From positions 11,459,550 through 11,523,549 of the forward strand of contig NC_066851.1 in assembly GCF_001640805.2 (NCBI RefSeq): a stretch of DNA of 64,000 nt, given 5' to 3'. This document shows, one piece after another, positions 1 through 13,600 of this stretch. The notes below the pieces were generated by a model that ran no database searches, was not told the origin of the DNA, and saw only the letters and a list, made by a program, of their open reading frames with translations. Source of the DNA: Lates calcarifer (taxonomy: Eukaryota; Chordata; Actinopteri; Centropomidae). Position 1 is the first letter of the stretch. Each line of letters begins with the position of its first letter. A program made the position numbers and the translations under genes.

Positions 1-158
1 TGTGCCGGTTCTGGCCCGTCAAAGTTCGGAAACCCAACTTCCTGTTTGAAACCTCAGATTTTGGGGTAACTTCCTGTTGCGACTCTCTACTTTATCCTAT
101 AGATGGAGCCATTGTATTACTCTTTGATGGGTTTTTGGAAGGGGGTCTCTGTGTGTGT

Positions 159-195
<37 letters not shown>

Positions 196-295
196 TGTTT
201 GTGTTTGTGTTTGAGGGGGGAGGGGAAGAAGAGTTGATTGAGTCTGTGAGAAGCTGCCACAGAGAGGTTACAGTCAGGAGAGCCAAGAGCTGCTT
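1..295. repeat. Dispersed repeat module A with GT microsatellite, copy 1
   Basis: Positions 1-150 recur almost exactly at 2536-2690, and the GT run plus the purine-rich tail (about 147-295) recurs at about 1400-1530, 2680-2795 and 3670-3800. The tail is recognisable by the short string GAGTTGATTGAGTCTGTGAG. Copies 2, 3 and 4 continue into a shared TGATGAGCTCTGAAAAATAT segment. This copy breaks off at about 295 and runs into Tc1-like sequence. It has no coding capacity; the open frames across it come from the microsatellite. I cannot assign a repeat class. Confidence 0.8.
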
Positions 296-349
296 TACAC
301 GCGGTATAAAAACTTCAGTTAAGATTTGAGCTGTCACTTGAGAAAGCAT

Positions 350-657
350 CATGCCAAAAACTAAGGAAATCACTGTAGACTTGAAGAATTGTCGATGCTT
401 AGGAAGCAGGAGAAGGATATACAAAGTTATAACAGCATTTCCAAGCGTCAAGAACTCAAATGAGAAGCGTCACCGAGAAATTCAAGGAGAGCCACACTGT
501 GCAGAACAAGCCTGGCAGAGGTAGGAAGCCAAAGATTTCAATGACCCTGGAAAGAAAACCAGTTAGAGACCTGTCTAAAGAACCCATAAACGCTGCCAAG
601 ACACTAGTGAATGACTTAGTTAAGTCTGAAATTGTAGTCTCAAAGAAGATTACATGA
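350..657 (+). pseudogene. Broken Tc1/mariner transposase fragment (N-terminal DNA-binding region)
   Basis: The start MPKTKE at 351 and the frame from 460, containing NKPGRGRKPKIS and then KTLVNDLVKSEIVVSKKIT, match the order seen in fish Tc1-type transposases: paired-like helix-turn-helix, GRPR-like AT-hook linker, second helix-turn-helix. The frame shifts between about 400 and 460, and nothing of the DDE catalytic domain follows. The fragment stops at a perfect palindrome at 646-671. It is a dead remnant about 100 codons long, where intact Tc1 transposases are about 340 residues. Family assignment rests on motif recognition by eye. Confidence 0.75.
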
Positions 658-671
658 ATTCATGTAATCTT
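646..671. repeat. Perfect 26-bp palindrome
   Basis: The sequence centred on GAATTC (656-661) reads the same on both strands for 26 bases. It lies exactly where the Tc1-like reading frame ends, which suggests a fold-back or inverted-copy junction. Confidence 0.85.
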
Positions 672-956
672 ACCATATGTCTCCCCTTGACCAAAGCTGA
701 GCGTGGATTGATGCTGTCTTTACAGTTTGGTTTTGATCAGTTAGGAAATTTCACACGGGGTCAGCTGATTTTTTCGTGTTACTCAGTGTACGGCGACAGG
801 AAAAGTTCACTAGGTCCTCCAGCGTCGAGGTGAACCAGCTGAATATAAGCCACTCAAGTTGACGACAAGTGCATTGAAAAGTAAAAGCTGCTGGCCTTTA
901 CCTTTTCTTTGTCAAAGCGCCTGTTTGGCCAGTAGTTAGTAAAGTAATATTTTCAG

Positions 957-1600
957 CGTTGTCCACAGTCTCATGACATGTTTAACAGGAAGCACAGCAC
1001 GCTGGTTAAGCTCATGGCAAACTGTTACTAACAGCTAAAATGAAAGCTTGTCTGTATGTAGTCTAACTGGTTAGTTTGTCACTAATCTCCAAATTTTGCA
1101 AATTGCTATAAACTTCACTCTCTTAAACCAGTAACAGTCTGAGCTGGACTGATAGGGGTCTGTATGGATAAAGATAAAATCCTAATGATACCCATCCCTA
1201 CAGCTGGTTAGTGGCGTCGCCCTGACTTTAGGCAGATGAGATATTCACTGTTCAAATAACTTCATTATAAGCCTTGTTTAAGCATAAATGATTTATATAT
1301 GCACCCAATAACAGAACTTAAAAAAATGCTTTTGCTCAAAGCTCAAAGCTTGTAAACTCAAGTTAAAACTGAGTTTTATCTCCTTTTGGGAGGGGGTATT
1401 TCTCTGTGTGTTTGTGTGTGTGTGTGTGGGTGTGTTTGTGTTTGTGTTTGAGGGGGAGGGGAAGAGGAGTTGATTGAGTCTGTGAGAAGCTGCCACAGAG
1501 AGGTTACAGTCAAGAGAGCCAAGAGCTGTCACAGATGATGAGCTCTGAAAAATATTATCACAGAAAATAATTAGCGTAAAAGCTTTTATTTAAAATTTTA
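957..1600. repeat. Repeat module B, copy 1 (duplicated at about 3230-3870)
   Basis: The stretch beginning GTCCACAGTCTCATGACATG at 961 recurs at 3234, an offset of about 2,273 bases. It continues nearly unchanged through a GT-rich tract and the purine-rich tail of module A to about 1600. Differences between copies are few point changes and microsatellite length, so the duplication looks recent. No gene is seen. Confidence 0.85.
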
Positions 1601-2635
1601 ACATCTGGGAAGTGTGAACTGTTACGCCAGCGTGTGCCCTGCGACCTGCGTTGACCCCGCGGTTGCCGGGGTCCCGCGGTCGCCGCTCCCCCGACGGGCG
1701 CCGGGTGCGAGGGCCCGTTCAACGCTGCTCGCAGCTTTAATTATTATTATTATTATTTTTTTTCTTCTTTTTCCGCCTCTTAGATCGGCTTTTTGAGGGC
1801 CTTAACATGCGTGAAAACTTACCAAAATTTGCAGACGCGTCAGGCACGGCGAAAAATTTAATAATTTAGGGGTCTTGAGCATGGGCGTGGTAAAATGCCC
1901 TCGGTAGCGCCACCTACATTTTTAAACGGAACAGCCCCTCAAGCCCGTTGCGCCTAAAAATCTGAAAATCTGCACACATATGTAACATCCCATGACGCAC
2001 CAAAAAGTCTCTTGGAGCCATATTCTAAACCCAACAGAAAGTATTTTTATTTTGACCGGAAGGTGAAAAAATTGTGTGTTTTTGGCCATTTCCAGGGGTC
2101 GCTTGAACGCGAACTAGTCCTAGACGCATTATCCCATTGACTTCAAAACTTAATAGTATGTTCTTAAGACATAGACGATGTTAAATTGCGGCAGATTTTG
2201 AGTTTTTGTTGAAGGGCGTGGAAGTTATGGCCCCTCAAAGTTCGATTACTCGCCACGAAACAGGAAGTTGCTTTATTTTTGCTATATTTCGGCCATACTT
2301 TGTCCAAACTGCATCAAACTTTACAGGATTGTTAATGGTACCTATCTGCACACATCCATATGTCAATATTCATACAATTGTTGTAGCGCCACCTATTTAT
2401 AGCAGGAAATGACATATTTTATAGTGTGATGTCCAGTTTCTAGACGGGTGACCAGATTCACTTCAAATGTTGTCAGCCCCTCCTTGACAATTTTTGGAAG
2501 AAGTCCTCCGAAAATTGTGAGTTTGGGTCGAAGCGTGTGCCGGTTCTGGCCCGTCAAAGTTCGGAAACCCAACTTCCTGTTTGAAACCTCAGATTTTGGG
2601 GTAACTTCCTGTTGCGACTCTCTACTTTATCCTAC
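1601..2635. repeat. GC-rich head plus teleost dispersed non-coding repeat
   Basis: A GC-rich block at 1601-1740 (again at 3873-4013) is followed by a short TTA/T-rich tract and then about 850 bases of a diffuse repeat. That repeat carries recurrent phrases such as TAGCGCCACCTA (near 1904 and again near 2387), CCCCTCAA and GCACACAT. This type of sequence is common and multicopy in fish genomes as far as I recall, but I cannot name its class. There is no transposase or reverse transcriptase frame. Confidence 0.65.
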
Positions 2636-2870
2636 AGATGGAGCCATTGTATTACTCTTTGATGGGTTTTTGGAAGGGGGTCTCTGTGTGTGTGTGTCTG
2701 TGTGTGTGTGTTTGAGGGGGGAGGGGAAGAGGAGTTGATTGAGTCTGTGAGAAGCTGCCACAGGGAGGTTACAGTCAGGAGAGCCAAGAGCTGTCACAGA
2801 TGATGAGCTCTGAAAAATATTATCACAGAAAATAATTAGCATAAAAGCTTTTATTTTAAATTTGTTGCAA
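2536..2870. repeat. Repeat module A, copy 3
   Basis: Near-identical to 1-295 at an offset of 2,535 bases, but with a shorter GT tract. It continues into the TGATGAGCTCTGAAAAATAT segment that copy 1 lacks. Confidence 0.85.
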
Positions 2871-3229
2871 CAAATTCAGGTTTCTTACAGCATTTTCCTT
2901 ATTGAAAACTAAATTCTACCTGAAATGTATCAATAAAAATCTTCTTTTGCAGTTAATGTCACCAGTTTATAGTTTAGTTTTAATAGCATTCCCTGTCACT
3001 GATGTGCCTTTAATTATCGGTTCTATCAGGGATCATTTATGTGTTTATCTTACGGGGGTGAGCCACCTCACAGGTTGGTTATATTACCTGTTGACCTCAG
3101 CTCAGTGAGCTAAGACAATGTTTAATGCAGTGTTTTTTCTGATATGAAAATGGATATTATTCAGCACATCTAACCTCAGCAGGCCCCTCTTCAGAAACTC
3201 ATATCTGCAGATGTCAAAGCTGGCTCAAA

Positions 3230-4015
3230 CGTTGTCCACAGTCTCATGACATGTTTAACACGAAGCACAGCACGCTGGTTAAGCTCATGGCAAACTGTTA
3301 CTAACAGCTAAAATGAAAGCTTGTCTGTATGTAGTCTAACTGGTTAGTTTGTCACTAATCTCCAAATTTTGCAAATTGCTATAAACTTCACTCTCTTAAA
3401 CCAGTAACAGTCTGAGCTGGACTGATAGGGGTCTGTATGGATAAAGATAAAATCCTAATGATACCCATCCCTACAGCTGGTTAGTGGCTTCGCCCTGACT
3501 TTAGGCAGATGAGATATTCACTGTTCAAATAACTTCATTATAACCCTTGTTTAAGCATAAATGATTTATATATGCACCCAATAACAGAACTTGCAAAAAA
3601 ATGCTTTTGCTCAAAGCTCAAAGCTTGTAAACTCAAGTTAAAACTGAGTTTTATCTCCTTTTGGGAGGGGGTATCTGTGTGTGTGTGTGTGTGTTTGTGT
3701 TTGTGTTTGTGTTTGAGTTTGAGGGGGGAGGGGAAGAGGAGTTGATTGAGTCTGTGAGAAGCTGCCACAGAGAGGTTACAGTCAGGAGAGCCAAGAGCTG
3801 TCACAGATGATGAGCTCTGAAAAATATTATCACAGAAAATAATTAGCATAAAAGCTTTTATTTTAAATTTTTACATCTCGGAAGTGTGAACTGTTACGCC
3901 AGCGTGTGCCCTGCGACCTGCGTTGACCCCGCGGTTGCCGGGGTCCCGCGGTCGCCGCTCCCCCGACGGGCGCCGGGTGCGAGGGCCCGTTCAACGCTGC
4001 TCGCAGCTTTAATTA
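3230..4015. repeat. Repeat module B plus GC-rich block, copy 2
   Basis: This is the second copy of 957-1740. It includes the GT tract, the purine-rich tail and the complete GC-rich block ending CGCTGCTCGCAGCTTTAATT at about 4015. Copy 1 continues into the diffuse repeat, whereas this copy ends abruptly and passes into unique DNA. The breakpoint is therefore visible. Confidence 0.85.
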
Positions 4016-6289
4016 GTTCTTGAAGTTGAGTTTAGGTATGATTTGTTTGTGATACGCACGCTGACATTTGTTTTGAATTCCTAAGAAGGAATAAGACATT
4101 AACCTCTCTCTGAGATCAGTAATGTCACAAACAGTTAACTGGTTTATTTAGAATATTGACAAACATTTTCAGTGTTGTACTCTGCGTGGTTTATATAGCA
4201 TGGAAACTATGTAAACTATCCTTAATGGCAAAAACATTGTTTGCAGTTGACAGCTCTCAAACCCTGTGAGTGTTTAATTTAATCTCTTTGACAGCATTTC
4301 ATATCACAATTGACAAAATGCTAAAATGTCAGAATTTCTTAAGGTTGAATGGTGTCATCCAACAAAGTAGCAGATACTTGTAAAAGCTACAATTTGCCGA
4401 GTACTGTGCAGAACATTGAAGCTAGTATGACCCACCATATATATAAAGTATAAAACATGATTTATTAGTTTCCTTTATTATGGTATCTGGGTAAATATTT
4501 TCCCTGATGTATCCTAGGTTTGTATTTGCAGAATAAATTACTGTATCTTTCAGACATGAGTCAGTGAACGAGCTTCAAGAGTAGAAGAATCAGTAGCTGC
4601 ATCAGACAACAAAATATTGTTTCAAATATCTACCTTTTTACCCGATGAGACTATTCAAGAACACTCCTGTACATATTCACTGTAAAACTGGAACACACAT
4701 AGCTCATAATGTTATGTTTTTCATCAATGAAGAAATCCCTTTAATTTTGTTGCATTAAATGCTTTGTACAGCACAGAAACTAAAAATCAAATAAATATAA
4801 ATAAATATAATAAGCATCACTTAACTTAGCAACTCCTTTACATAACTCCCAAAAGACATATATTGTCTCTTAGTGGTGACAATCTAACAAAAAATAGTCA
4901 CCAATACATTCAAGAGTTGCCATAGATTTGTTTAGCGCTACAGCAGTCTGCAAAACTGACAACTTCAGTATGAGGTCAGCACCTCTGAAATTTTGGGTAG
5001 TCATTTTTATTCACTTTCTATTTACTTCTCCATGTATAATACAAGGCACTTGCAAATGGGACTGATTGAAGTTGCTGTAAGGTTCCTTGAATGAACCGGG
5101 GCTAACTGATTTCTCAGCATCCAGTCTTTGACCTAAGCTAGACTAAACACATCCCTGACCTCTCTTTGTACTGAATGAGATGAAACTGATATTGATCCTC
5201 CCATCTAACTCTTGAGTAAGATGCTAAAGTGTGTTACACAAAATGTCACAGTTTTCCTTCAAAGTGGAACTCTCTGACCCCTTTCAGACAGATGCAGTGA
5301 CCAGATTTGCTGTCAGGTTGATGTGGATCATTTGATTTGGTTCCTTGATCATGGCCTTTAGAGTTAAAACAACCAAATAACGACAAGATCTCCTATACAA
5401 TTAAACCACCTGTCTGCACGGCCTGTGGGTGAATCCCCGATGTAAACATTGTAGTGGACCCTTTAAATAAAATGAAAGCAACAAATCTGAATAGCAAATA
5501 TAGCTATACAAGGTTTCATTCAGTGGTTTAGCGTTGTGTATGACTGTTGCAGACTAGTGCAACTTGTGTTGATCAGGAATAATGCTGAGATAGTCACATA
5601 AGAGTGGGTCAAATACAGTTTGAACACTTGTTCACCATACCACATCAAACACGGGACTTGTGCGTGAAAGAGGTACATCTCAAGAGAGAAAACTACCTTC
5701 AGAGAGCTTCAGCCTTTTTTTCCTCCTTCCTTTGATGTCTTTATTTCCTGCTCACTTTAGCTGTCTTCATCTCACATCCAAATTTAGTTCTCTGCACAGT
5801 TTATGACCCACTCTCCCCATGCTCCTTCATCCCTCAAACCAGTTCAGCAGATTTCAAAACCGTTTTGCATCCAGAGTTTATCATTCGTGAGATGCCCTTT
5901 AAGAAGAAAGGAGAAAAAAGACCCTCCATTAATTGTGCGTATAAAGAGTAATGAAGAGGTGCAGAGTTATCCTTCGAAGGTGGCTCAAGCCCTCCCTTTT
6001 TGTCATATAAAGGATCCGTCTCAAAAAGGAAAAGCAGAGAGGGCCTTTGTGGTGCAAATTATATCGTCTGAAAGAAAACTAGCCAGTTGGCTTTTGACGT
6101 TTAATGTATCTCTCTGTCCAGCACACTCAAGATCATACACCATGAAATATGAACTATAACGATGTAATTTCACAAAAAGTGCACATAATGTTTTGTCAGC
6201 ATGTGGGCTAAAAACAGCCATAGAGTACAAAGCCTGCTTTTTAACAGTTCTTTTCAACATTTACTACATTTTGGATATCTACTTCCTCT

Positions 6290-6490
6290 CCCATATGAAT
6301 TCCTCAAGCATCATCACATATGAATGTGTCTAATCCCTCATTATCACATAATTGATACATAATTTGAATGAAATCATGGGAAGCTAATTGCCTGTCATTC
6401 TGTTTGCTTAACACTCCCCTGGCTTGAATCAACCGAAGCAGAGACAGCTAATGAAAATGTTGCATAATGAGGTAAAATATCACCTGGCCA
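6290..6490. promoter_or_regulatory. Candidate conserved non-coding element
   Basis: The block is AT-rich but not simple sequence, with dense TAATTG/CATAATT/GCTAATTG motifs of the homeodomain type and no open frame across it. This texture is typical of vertebrate developmental enhancers. The call is an inference from composition only. Confidence 0.25.
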
Positions 6491-9400
6491 TTTCACATTT
6501 CACACCTACCCTTACCTTTATCAGCCCCACATTTTGAATACCTTGAAGAGATAGACCTATGTGTTCAAGCTTTTTAGACAGAATGTGTACTTTTGCAACA
6601 GCAGCTCAAACTAAACAGTTGGTTTATTATTGTAACGTAAGAGGCAAGAGATCACAATCTAACCTAAACTAAGCCACTAATAAACTAAAACCAGTGAGCC
6701 GGATTTAGCCGCAGAATCTTCTTAAAGCCAAAAAATACTTCTTTCAAGAGTAAAGAGCAACATCAGTGTGATGCTGAAATCTGCATGCGTCTAAGAATGT
6801 TATGCAGACTGTTATCGCTATTGATATATTTTTAATTGTTTTGGGCCCTTTGTCCTCCGGTTCCTTGTGTTTTGTTGTGTGTGTTTTCCATATATGTGCC
6901 CAGGTCTCCCTAGACAGTGGTATAGATACTGAGTGGATTATCCTGGTGAAATAAAGTGAAATTGAATTGCATTGGACCTGAATTGAATATACGGGAGCAG
7001 CCTCTATGAGCAGAGAATTTTAAAATAACAGGCCTAAGAACGGATTCCCCATTTGCTGCTGCCTGTCCATTTAATTTCTGAGCCCCGGATTCAAAAATGG
7101 TATTCATATCTCTGGAATTGAATCTCAGGTACCTCAGAAAACTTTTTGTGACATCAGGTTCTCTCTCCATATTTTTCAGCAAAGATGTAGGCGGACAGCA
7201 TGCCAAATCAATTTGTATGCTAGTGCTGCAAACACAAGAGACAGATTGTTGTTTGGCATTCCTTCCCTCTGACAGTCATAGAATATCTGCCTCTGAACCC
7301 CATTAAGCCATTACAGCTTATGTTTCCTATACAATAATGACACATGTATGCTGTACACAAGTAGCTGAGCCTAACTGCAACATAGACAGAGGAAGCAGAC
7401 TTTAACCTCATAATCCAGTTGTAGATATTAATGAGTGGAGGATGACTTCATCTGTCATTCCCCATTTTGTGTGTGTCAGCCTCCATCCATAAAACAATCA
7501 GTCAGGTGGACTTGTAGGGCAGTCTGTTTTGCCCACAGAGTGGCTGTGCTTTTTAATGGCTGCTCATTATTCATTCCCTCAGATTAACACATAATTCCCT
7601 GCGCTGACACACTACCCCATTTATTTTAGATTAATACTGAAAATGCTACAGGTCAGGGTAATGTGTGGACTCATGCTGTGAGTGAAGCACCGAACAGAGG
7701 GAGGCTTCACTCACAAGACAGCTGTCTCCACCCAGTGGCCGCTAAGGAAACTGAAAGGAAGCTCAATGCAAAGATGCACTGGAAATAGTTTGTCGGTAAA
7801 GATGATGCGTTTCCATATTGTTGCATAATATTGCTCATTTTACCCGTCAATGCCATATAGAATTTTCTCTTCCTCTCTCCTTCTCCGTGTCTCCCTCCAT
7901 GTTATCCTTCCCTTGATGTCCCTAAGTCCTGTCCCTTAAACCCACTCGGGTGTGCCTAATGAACAGCATTCATCAAAGTCCCCTGCCTTTGATCAGAGCA
8001 GATCCACTGTGCCGTGTCTTGTTCTCTGCTCCCTACTGTACTGCACTGCTGTGAACAGTCTCTGTAACCAACCGCATTCATAAGTCTTCATGTTCAAACA
8101 AAACAAGGGTTGATCTGCGCAAGTCATTAGAGGACTGGCCTCTCCTTGTACTGATGCTTCTTCAGTGTGGAGCTTGTTACTGGGTGATGGACTGCATCTC
8201 CATAGCGTTGACTGTGTCAGAAGTGAGGCAACATGCATCAAGGTCTTAAAACAAATGGCCACAGAGAATAGCAGAGGTATATTCTTACACATTTGTGAGC
8301 TTACTGTTCTGTAGATTTTTGCCGTGGATGAACACTTAATGAGGCCTGCAGTGTCAAAGAGCCTCTCCAAACGGCTGTGGAGCCATTACGCTCCATCTTG
8401 TTGTCCACCGAGCAAATGAGACTGGAGGAGAATGGAAAGAGGAGTGTGACAAATTGTCAAGTGGTCCAGGGGCTCAGGATAGGTTCAGGGGGAGGGAGAG
8501 AGGGGAGGGTCCTTTTGCAGAATAAATCTATTAACTAGTTTAACAGTTACCCTTCATTGCACACTAACCCCCACCCCAACTACCACCACCACGACCACCA
8601 CCACCATATCTGACTCTCCACCCCAGCATACAAGGTCCGCATTCACCATTAGCATTCATCAAGCTGTAAATAGGAAGTGAATGGGGTCTGCAGCTGGAGG
8701 TGGTGTCATGTCTGGCAGGGAGAGCCATTACTTGTTCAGCCGAACCCACTAATGAGGGTGGAGGCAAGCTGATGAGGCAAGAGATTAGAGAAGTGCTGGT
8801 ATACCAGTTTAACATGGTGAAACTTTTTGATGATATATTCTCAATATTATCAACAATTTCTGTCAGTACTGTCAGTACCATGATAATAGCCAGTAACAGA
8901 TTTGCTGTGTTTAGGGCCACAATGGAATTCCTTATGCCTTTAGTAAACCAGGACCAGGCTTGTCTGCCTAACTATAGTTACTCTTGCCATGACTTGCTAT
9001 GATCTAAAATGCAGCTTCACACCCAGCAGGTAACACTTATTACAAACTCCATAACATTTTATAGGTGCCTGGAAGAACCTAACATCCTGTATACCATAAT
9101 TCAACTTGTGAATTTTGCATTTACTTGAAGGTTGGGGAGAAATAAGAGAGTGCAAGTGATTAATAGTGAGTATGCAGGATTTCTTGGTTCTTTGACAACT
9201 GTTGACACTCGAAATAAAACATGGAATCATGAAAACATGAATGGGTGCATAGAATCTAAGAGACACAGACACTGAGTTGCATTTAAAGTCATTTCAAGTC
9301 ATTTGTCTTAAACTTTAAACATCCAACCTGTTTTTATTTGTGGTGTGTTTAGTGTACTTGATATAAGTTCTTTTGCAGAGTCTAAAAAAGCTGCAGTCCA

Positions 9401-9839
9401 GTTTGATAGGTTTGATTAAAGCGATCATGGTGTCAAATAGTATAATTATATCTTAGCACTAATAGTGGTATATCAGGAAGGTTTAATGATCATGGTGCCA
9501 TTTACCATCTTAGCCACAATAAATGTAGCTTGACAATTTAATACTGTCACATCCCTTCTTGAGATAGATCAAGAAAGCTGTGCACAGACTAAGTCTAAAG
9601 AAGCAGATTACAAATCTAGTGACTGTAAATGACAAGTTCTGTGTTCTGGCTGAGGACTGGAATAAAATGTACAGCACTTAACATGTCCCATACATGTACA
9701 TGGATGTCTGTGTGTTCTTGAAGGACAGGGGCATCTATATCTGTTTAATGACTCCCATGTTCTTGTAAACCAGTATCCAAAGGGTAAAAGCATAAATCTT
9801 GCTTTTTTTATTAGATTCCATCCTAACCACATTGAAGCT

Positions 9840-10165
9840 GACAGTATATCCAATGGGAACCTTCGCCTAGTCCTGCTAACAGCTCTGCCTTGTACTGTGA
9901 TAGGACAAGCCATTAAAATCATAAATAGAAAGGTTCTAATGAAATATCAATTAGGCCGTAAGAGAAGGCCAACGCTACATTTATGAGGACAGAGCTCATT
10001 AAGAGGACTACTGGCAAAGCCGTGAGATCATTTCGTAATTCTCCACTGATAATCCAATTAGTCCACAATGGATTTCTCCTGGTTGAGGAATCTTTGTTAT
10101 TAGAGTAAAGTTTCAATGCACAAGGGATATATAAATCTAAGAAGCTCTTAAAGATCAATTATGAT
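9840..10165. promoter_or_regulatory. Candidate conserved non-coding element
   Basis: About 325 bases of complex, AT-biased sequence with many ATTA/TAAT cores (for example AAATATCAATTAGGCCG near 9944 and TAATCCAATTAGTCC near 10048), no repeats and no coding signal. It resembles a homeodomain-rich enhancer. The inference rests on texture alone. Confidence 0.3.
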
Positions 10166-10540
10166 GTGGTAATGGAGACTGTAATCATAATTATTACTTA
10201 ATAATCATAGATTTTATTTAGTAAGTAATATCACCCAGTCCAGTCATGTGTATTATTCTTGTGGACCTCAGTTTTGTCTGAAACTGATCTCAGGTTCTTG
10301 TTACAGTCCTGGTGCTCATATTTGTCCATGTTTATTCTTTCATGGGAGATGATTTTGATGGTGTTGACTCTGGGAGTAATCATCTCTGGAATTTTTGATA
10401 TTTCAGCACTTGGCATGGCAGACAATAAGAAAACATCTATTTTTAATCAGGCGTGTTTTTTCCCCCCTCGCTCACTGACCTTCAGCCCGTGAAAATTCAA
10501 CTCAATAATTCAGTATGCTCTGCATTTCCTCCCCTTTGGT

Positions 10541-10602
10541 ACACACACACACACACACACATACAGTATGAATAGACACACATACATACACACGCACACA
10601 CA
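10541..10602. repeat. CA microsatellite
   Basis: Ten uninterrupted CA units, then an imperfect CA/ACAT extension. Confidence 0.95.
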
Positions 10603-13600
10603 CAATTGGTTCACAGCTGTATGATATATGGATTGTGATTGTTGCTTGTGGGGAATGTGTTTTCCCCCTGACAGCTGACTTGTATCTTCCCCTACATTTT
10701 GTTTTAGATTACATTTAGTTTCCTCTCTATGATTTCCCCCTTATCTCCCTCAGCTGTGGTGCTGACTACCAGTGGCTATAAGCACATAAATCCCATTTTC
10801 TCATTTCTCTCATTCTCCATTGCAGGGATCAGAGAGTTGATCTAATTGACCTGAATGTGGAAACGTGTTTTGCATCTACCGTGTGTTCTATCTTTCTGGC
10901 ATCATCGGGCAAAATTTGTATTTTTTATACTATGAACCTGGACCATTAGATCACATACTTCATTTTAGAATTCACTGATTCATCATATTCACTTGAATTT
11001 GATGCACTGCACACTAGAAATGTTTTCATCAATTATACATGCAGTAGGGCGATCCATCTTTGTATTGCACAGACTTTGGCCATGTCTGTTTCCTGTTTAA
11101 TTTCACACCTGACCGTCTCAGACCTGAACACATGTGCCGCAGTCTACCTCCACTTTCTGTTAATCTATCACAGACAGCACTGTAATCCACCTTCATTTCA
11201 TTTCAGACATACAGTGAGATCTCACACTGTCAGTCCAATCTGACCTGCTGTAACAGCAGCCATTACTGTAACTGCTGAGACAACAATGTGTCTGAGGCTC
11301 AGTCTGAAAATAGAGGACCATGTTGGAATGGTTGTTAGTGTATCTCTTTTGTTCTTTCACTATGTTGACATACAGTATTCTCTGCACTGTGCACTATTAA
11401 AGTCCAATACTGCAGTAATGTGCAATATTTATGAGCAGTGTCTGTAGATTTACAGCCTTTCATTTGTACTTTCAGATTTCTTTACACACATCATTACATG
11501 ACAAAAGATCTCATTCACCACCTTGCCATTTGTCTTCCGTAACCTTGATTCAAAACTCATTGACATACTGCATGTATTGTTGTCACTATTAAGTACACAG
11601 TGGCAGCTGCTGAATGGCAATGAAGGTTATTTCTTTTCAGTTTCCCAGAAAATTTTGATTGTCTTGATTGTAAGTTTGTTCCTCTGAGGTGAAAAGCTAC
11701 TGACTGCTCTGTGTGTTCTGAACTTGTATCAAATGCCTCACTAATGCACATTTTCACTAGCATACAAACTTATTAAATTTATTTTATTGATTATTTCTGT
11801 ATTGAGAACTCAAGATGGATCACAAATTCATAATTCAGTAGAAAAAGAAAACATCTTGGGAAATGCACAAATGCTACAAAATGAAGATGAGAATCTTAGT
11901 ACTGACTAGCTGCATGCTGGAACAGATGATGTGAATAATCATATTCACAAAGAGTTACACAAGCACATTCACACACTTACCACCGCTCACCTGGAGCAAA
12001 TTCCGGTGTTTTGAGTTGGTATCAGGAAGATAACTTTGTTGCATAATTTATGGTGTAGGATGAGCTTCCTGTTTATGTGGAGGAGATCCCTGTCTTACTT
12101 TATCAGGAGATAGAAACCTGGTGGAAAATGTAACCTTATGGTTGTTGTATTCAAAGATGCTACATCAGCAAACACCGCTACCAGTGACTGGCACTTTAAC
12201 AGCCACCCCATCAGGAGTTTACTCTGTTTTTAGGAACCAAAAACTGTCAGTTTCAGCCATGTGTCTTTAAAATTGGATTCAAATTTGACATTTAGTCAGT
12301 TATTCCTACGTAAGAATATTTTTACAATAATACCCAAAAATAAAAAAACTGCAAATGGATCTTGAACTCTCTGTGTTCATAAGACTTGAATACCTGCCTC
12401 CCACGGTGTAACAGGCTTTTTAAAGGTCTATGAATATGAATTGCAGCTTGGGTGAAATTTACAATCCAGGTCATGATTCTGAAACTTGCAGATTACTGCT
12501 CATGAAACGCATGTCAGTATATTGCCTGTGCACTATACTCTAAAGATGAGATGTTCATTTCTAAAGGTGAAAATTAGTAGCTTCTTATCCATGAGTTACT
12601 TAACTTTCAACATTCAGCAGCCCGTATGTTTGGCATTGCATCAATCACATCTCTGGTGGATGTACTGAGCTGAGTCTCTAGTCTTCATTGTATATTTTCA
12701 GCTCAACCCTGACATTTAGAGAGCCATCGAGGCCCATATGGCCATGGATATATCCAGCTCCCTTCTGCAACTTCCCCGCAGACTTCCATAAAGTCTTGGC
12801 TCCAGGGACAAACAGTGAAACACCAGTAGACATTTGGGGGAACTGAAATTTGATTGTTCATGCTCCACAGAGAATGACAAAAATGCATTTGGCATGGTGT
12901 GATCGTGACACCTCTTGATGGTGTGTAAAGAACCTGTCACCCCTGTTTCCACCCTCATTTGGACACAATCAATAGCAATTTAGGTTTATCAATAATTTAC
13001 TCTCAGCTTATGATTGCTTCTCTTTTGGACCAGTGCTGACAAAAAGAAAGTGTTTAGGTGGAGTTAAATTTCTGTAGGTTTCAGTCAGTCACTCAGAAAA
13101 CAGTATAGGCTCTGAAAAATAACTGAGTTAATATTACCCTAGAAAGCCAAAATGTACACATATATTGACAAAAAAAATTAAGACTAGAATCTGACTTGTT
13201 GACATTTGGTGTACAATTTTACAAAGGTATAATTACAAAGAAAACAGCTGAAAACCACATCAGAGAGATAGCCATAACAGTGAAATTGCTGCAGTTAGCT
13301 GTGACTAAAGCTACATGTACTTTTTTCCTCCTGTTTCCAGTAGAGTAGTAGCTAGATCAAAAGTTACTGAGAATAAAGAGCCACGTAGCCCTTGATAAAT
13401 AGTAGGCTAACTAGCCTAGCCTACAGTAACTGCTCTCTCAGCTTTGACTCACGAGATGTGATTAAGCTACTTTTAAATCACAAATTAATTAACAAATGCT
13501 AGATGGGTCCAAAAAACCAAGCTACAGTTTCCCTAGTCAGCTTGAAGCTTTTTTTCTTTTGCAGTTACTGCTCTTAAAGACAGACAACTACGACTATGAT

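Noticed and set aside
92..451. Open frames encoding TNTNTH or VCVCVC runs
   Set aside because: These are translations of the GT microsatellite in the repeat mosaic, not proteins.
5803..6260. Overlapping open frames on both strands of about 118 and 79 codons
   Set aside because: Neither shows a domain or splice pattern; the region is AT-rich intergenic DNA.
12716..12958. Minus-strand open frames that might be a retrocopy
   Set aside because: No family resemblance, no poly-A tail and no target-site duplication could be seen.
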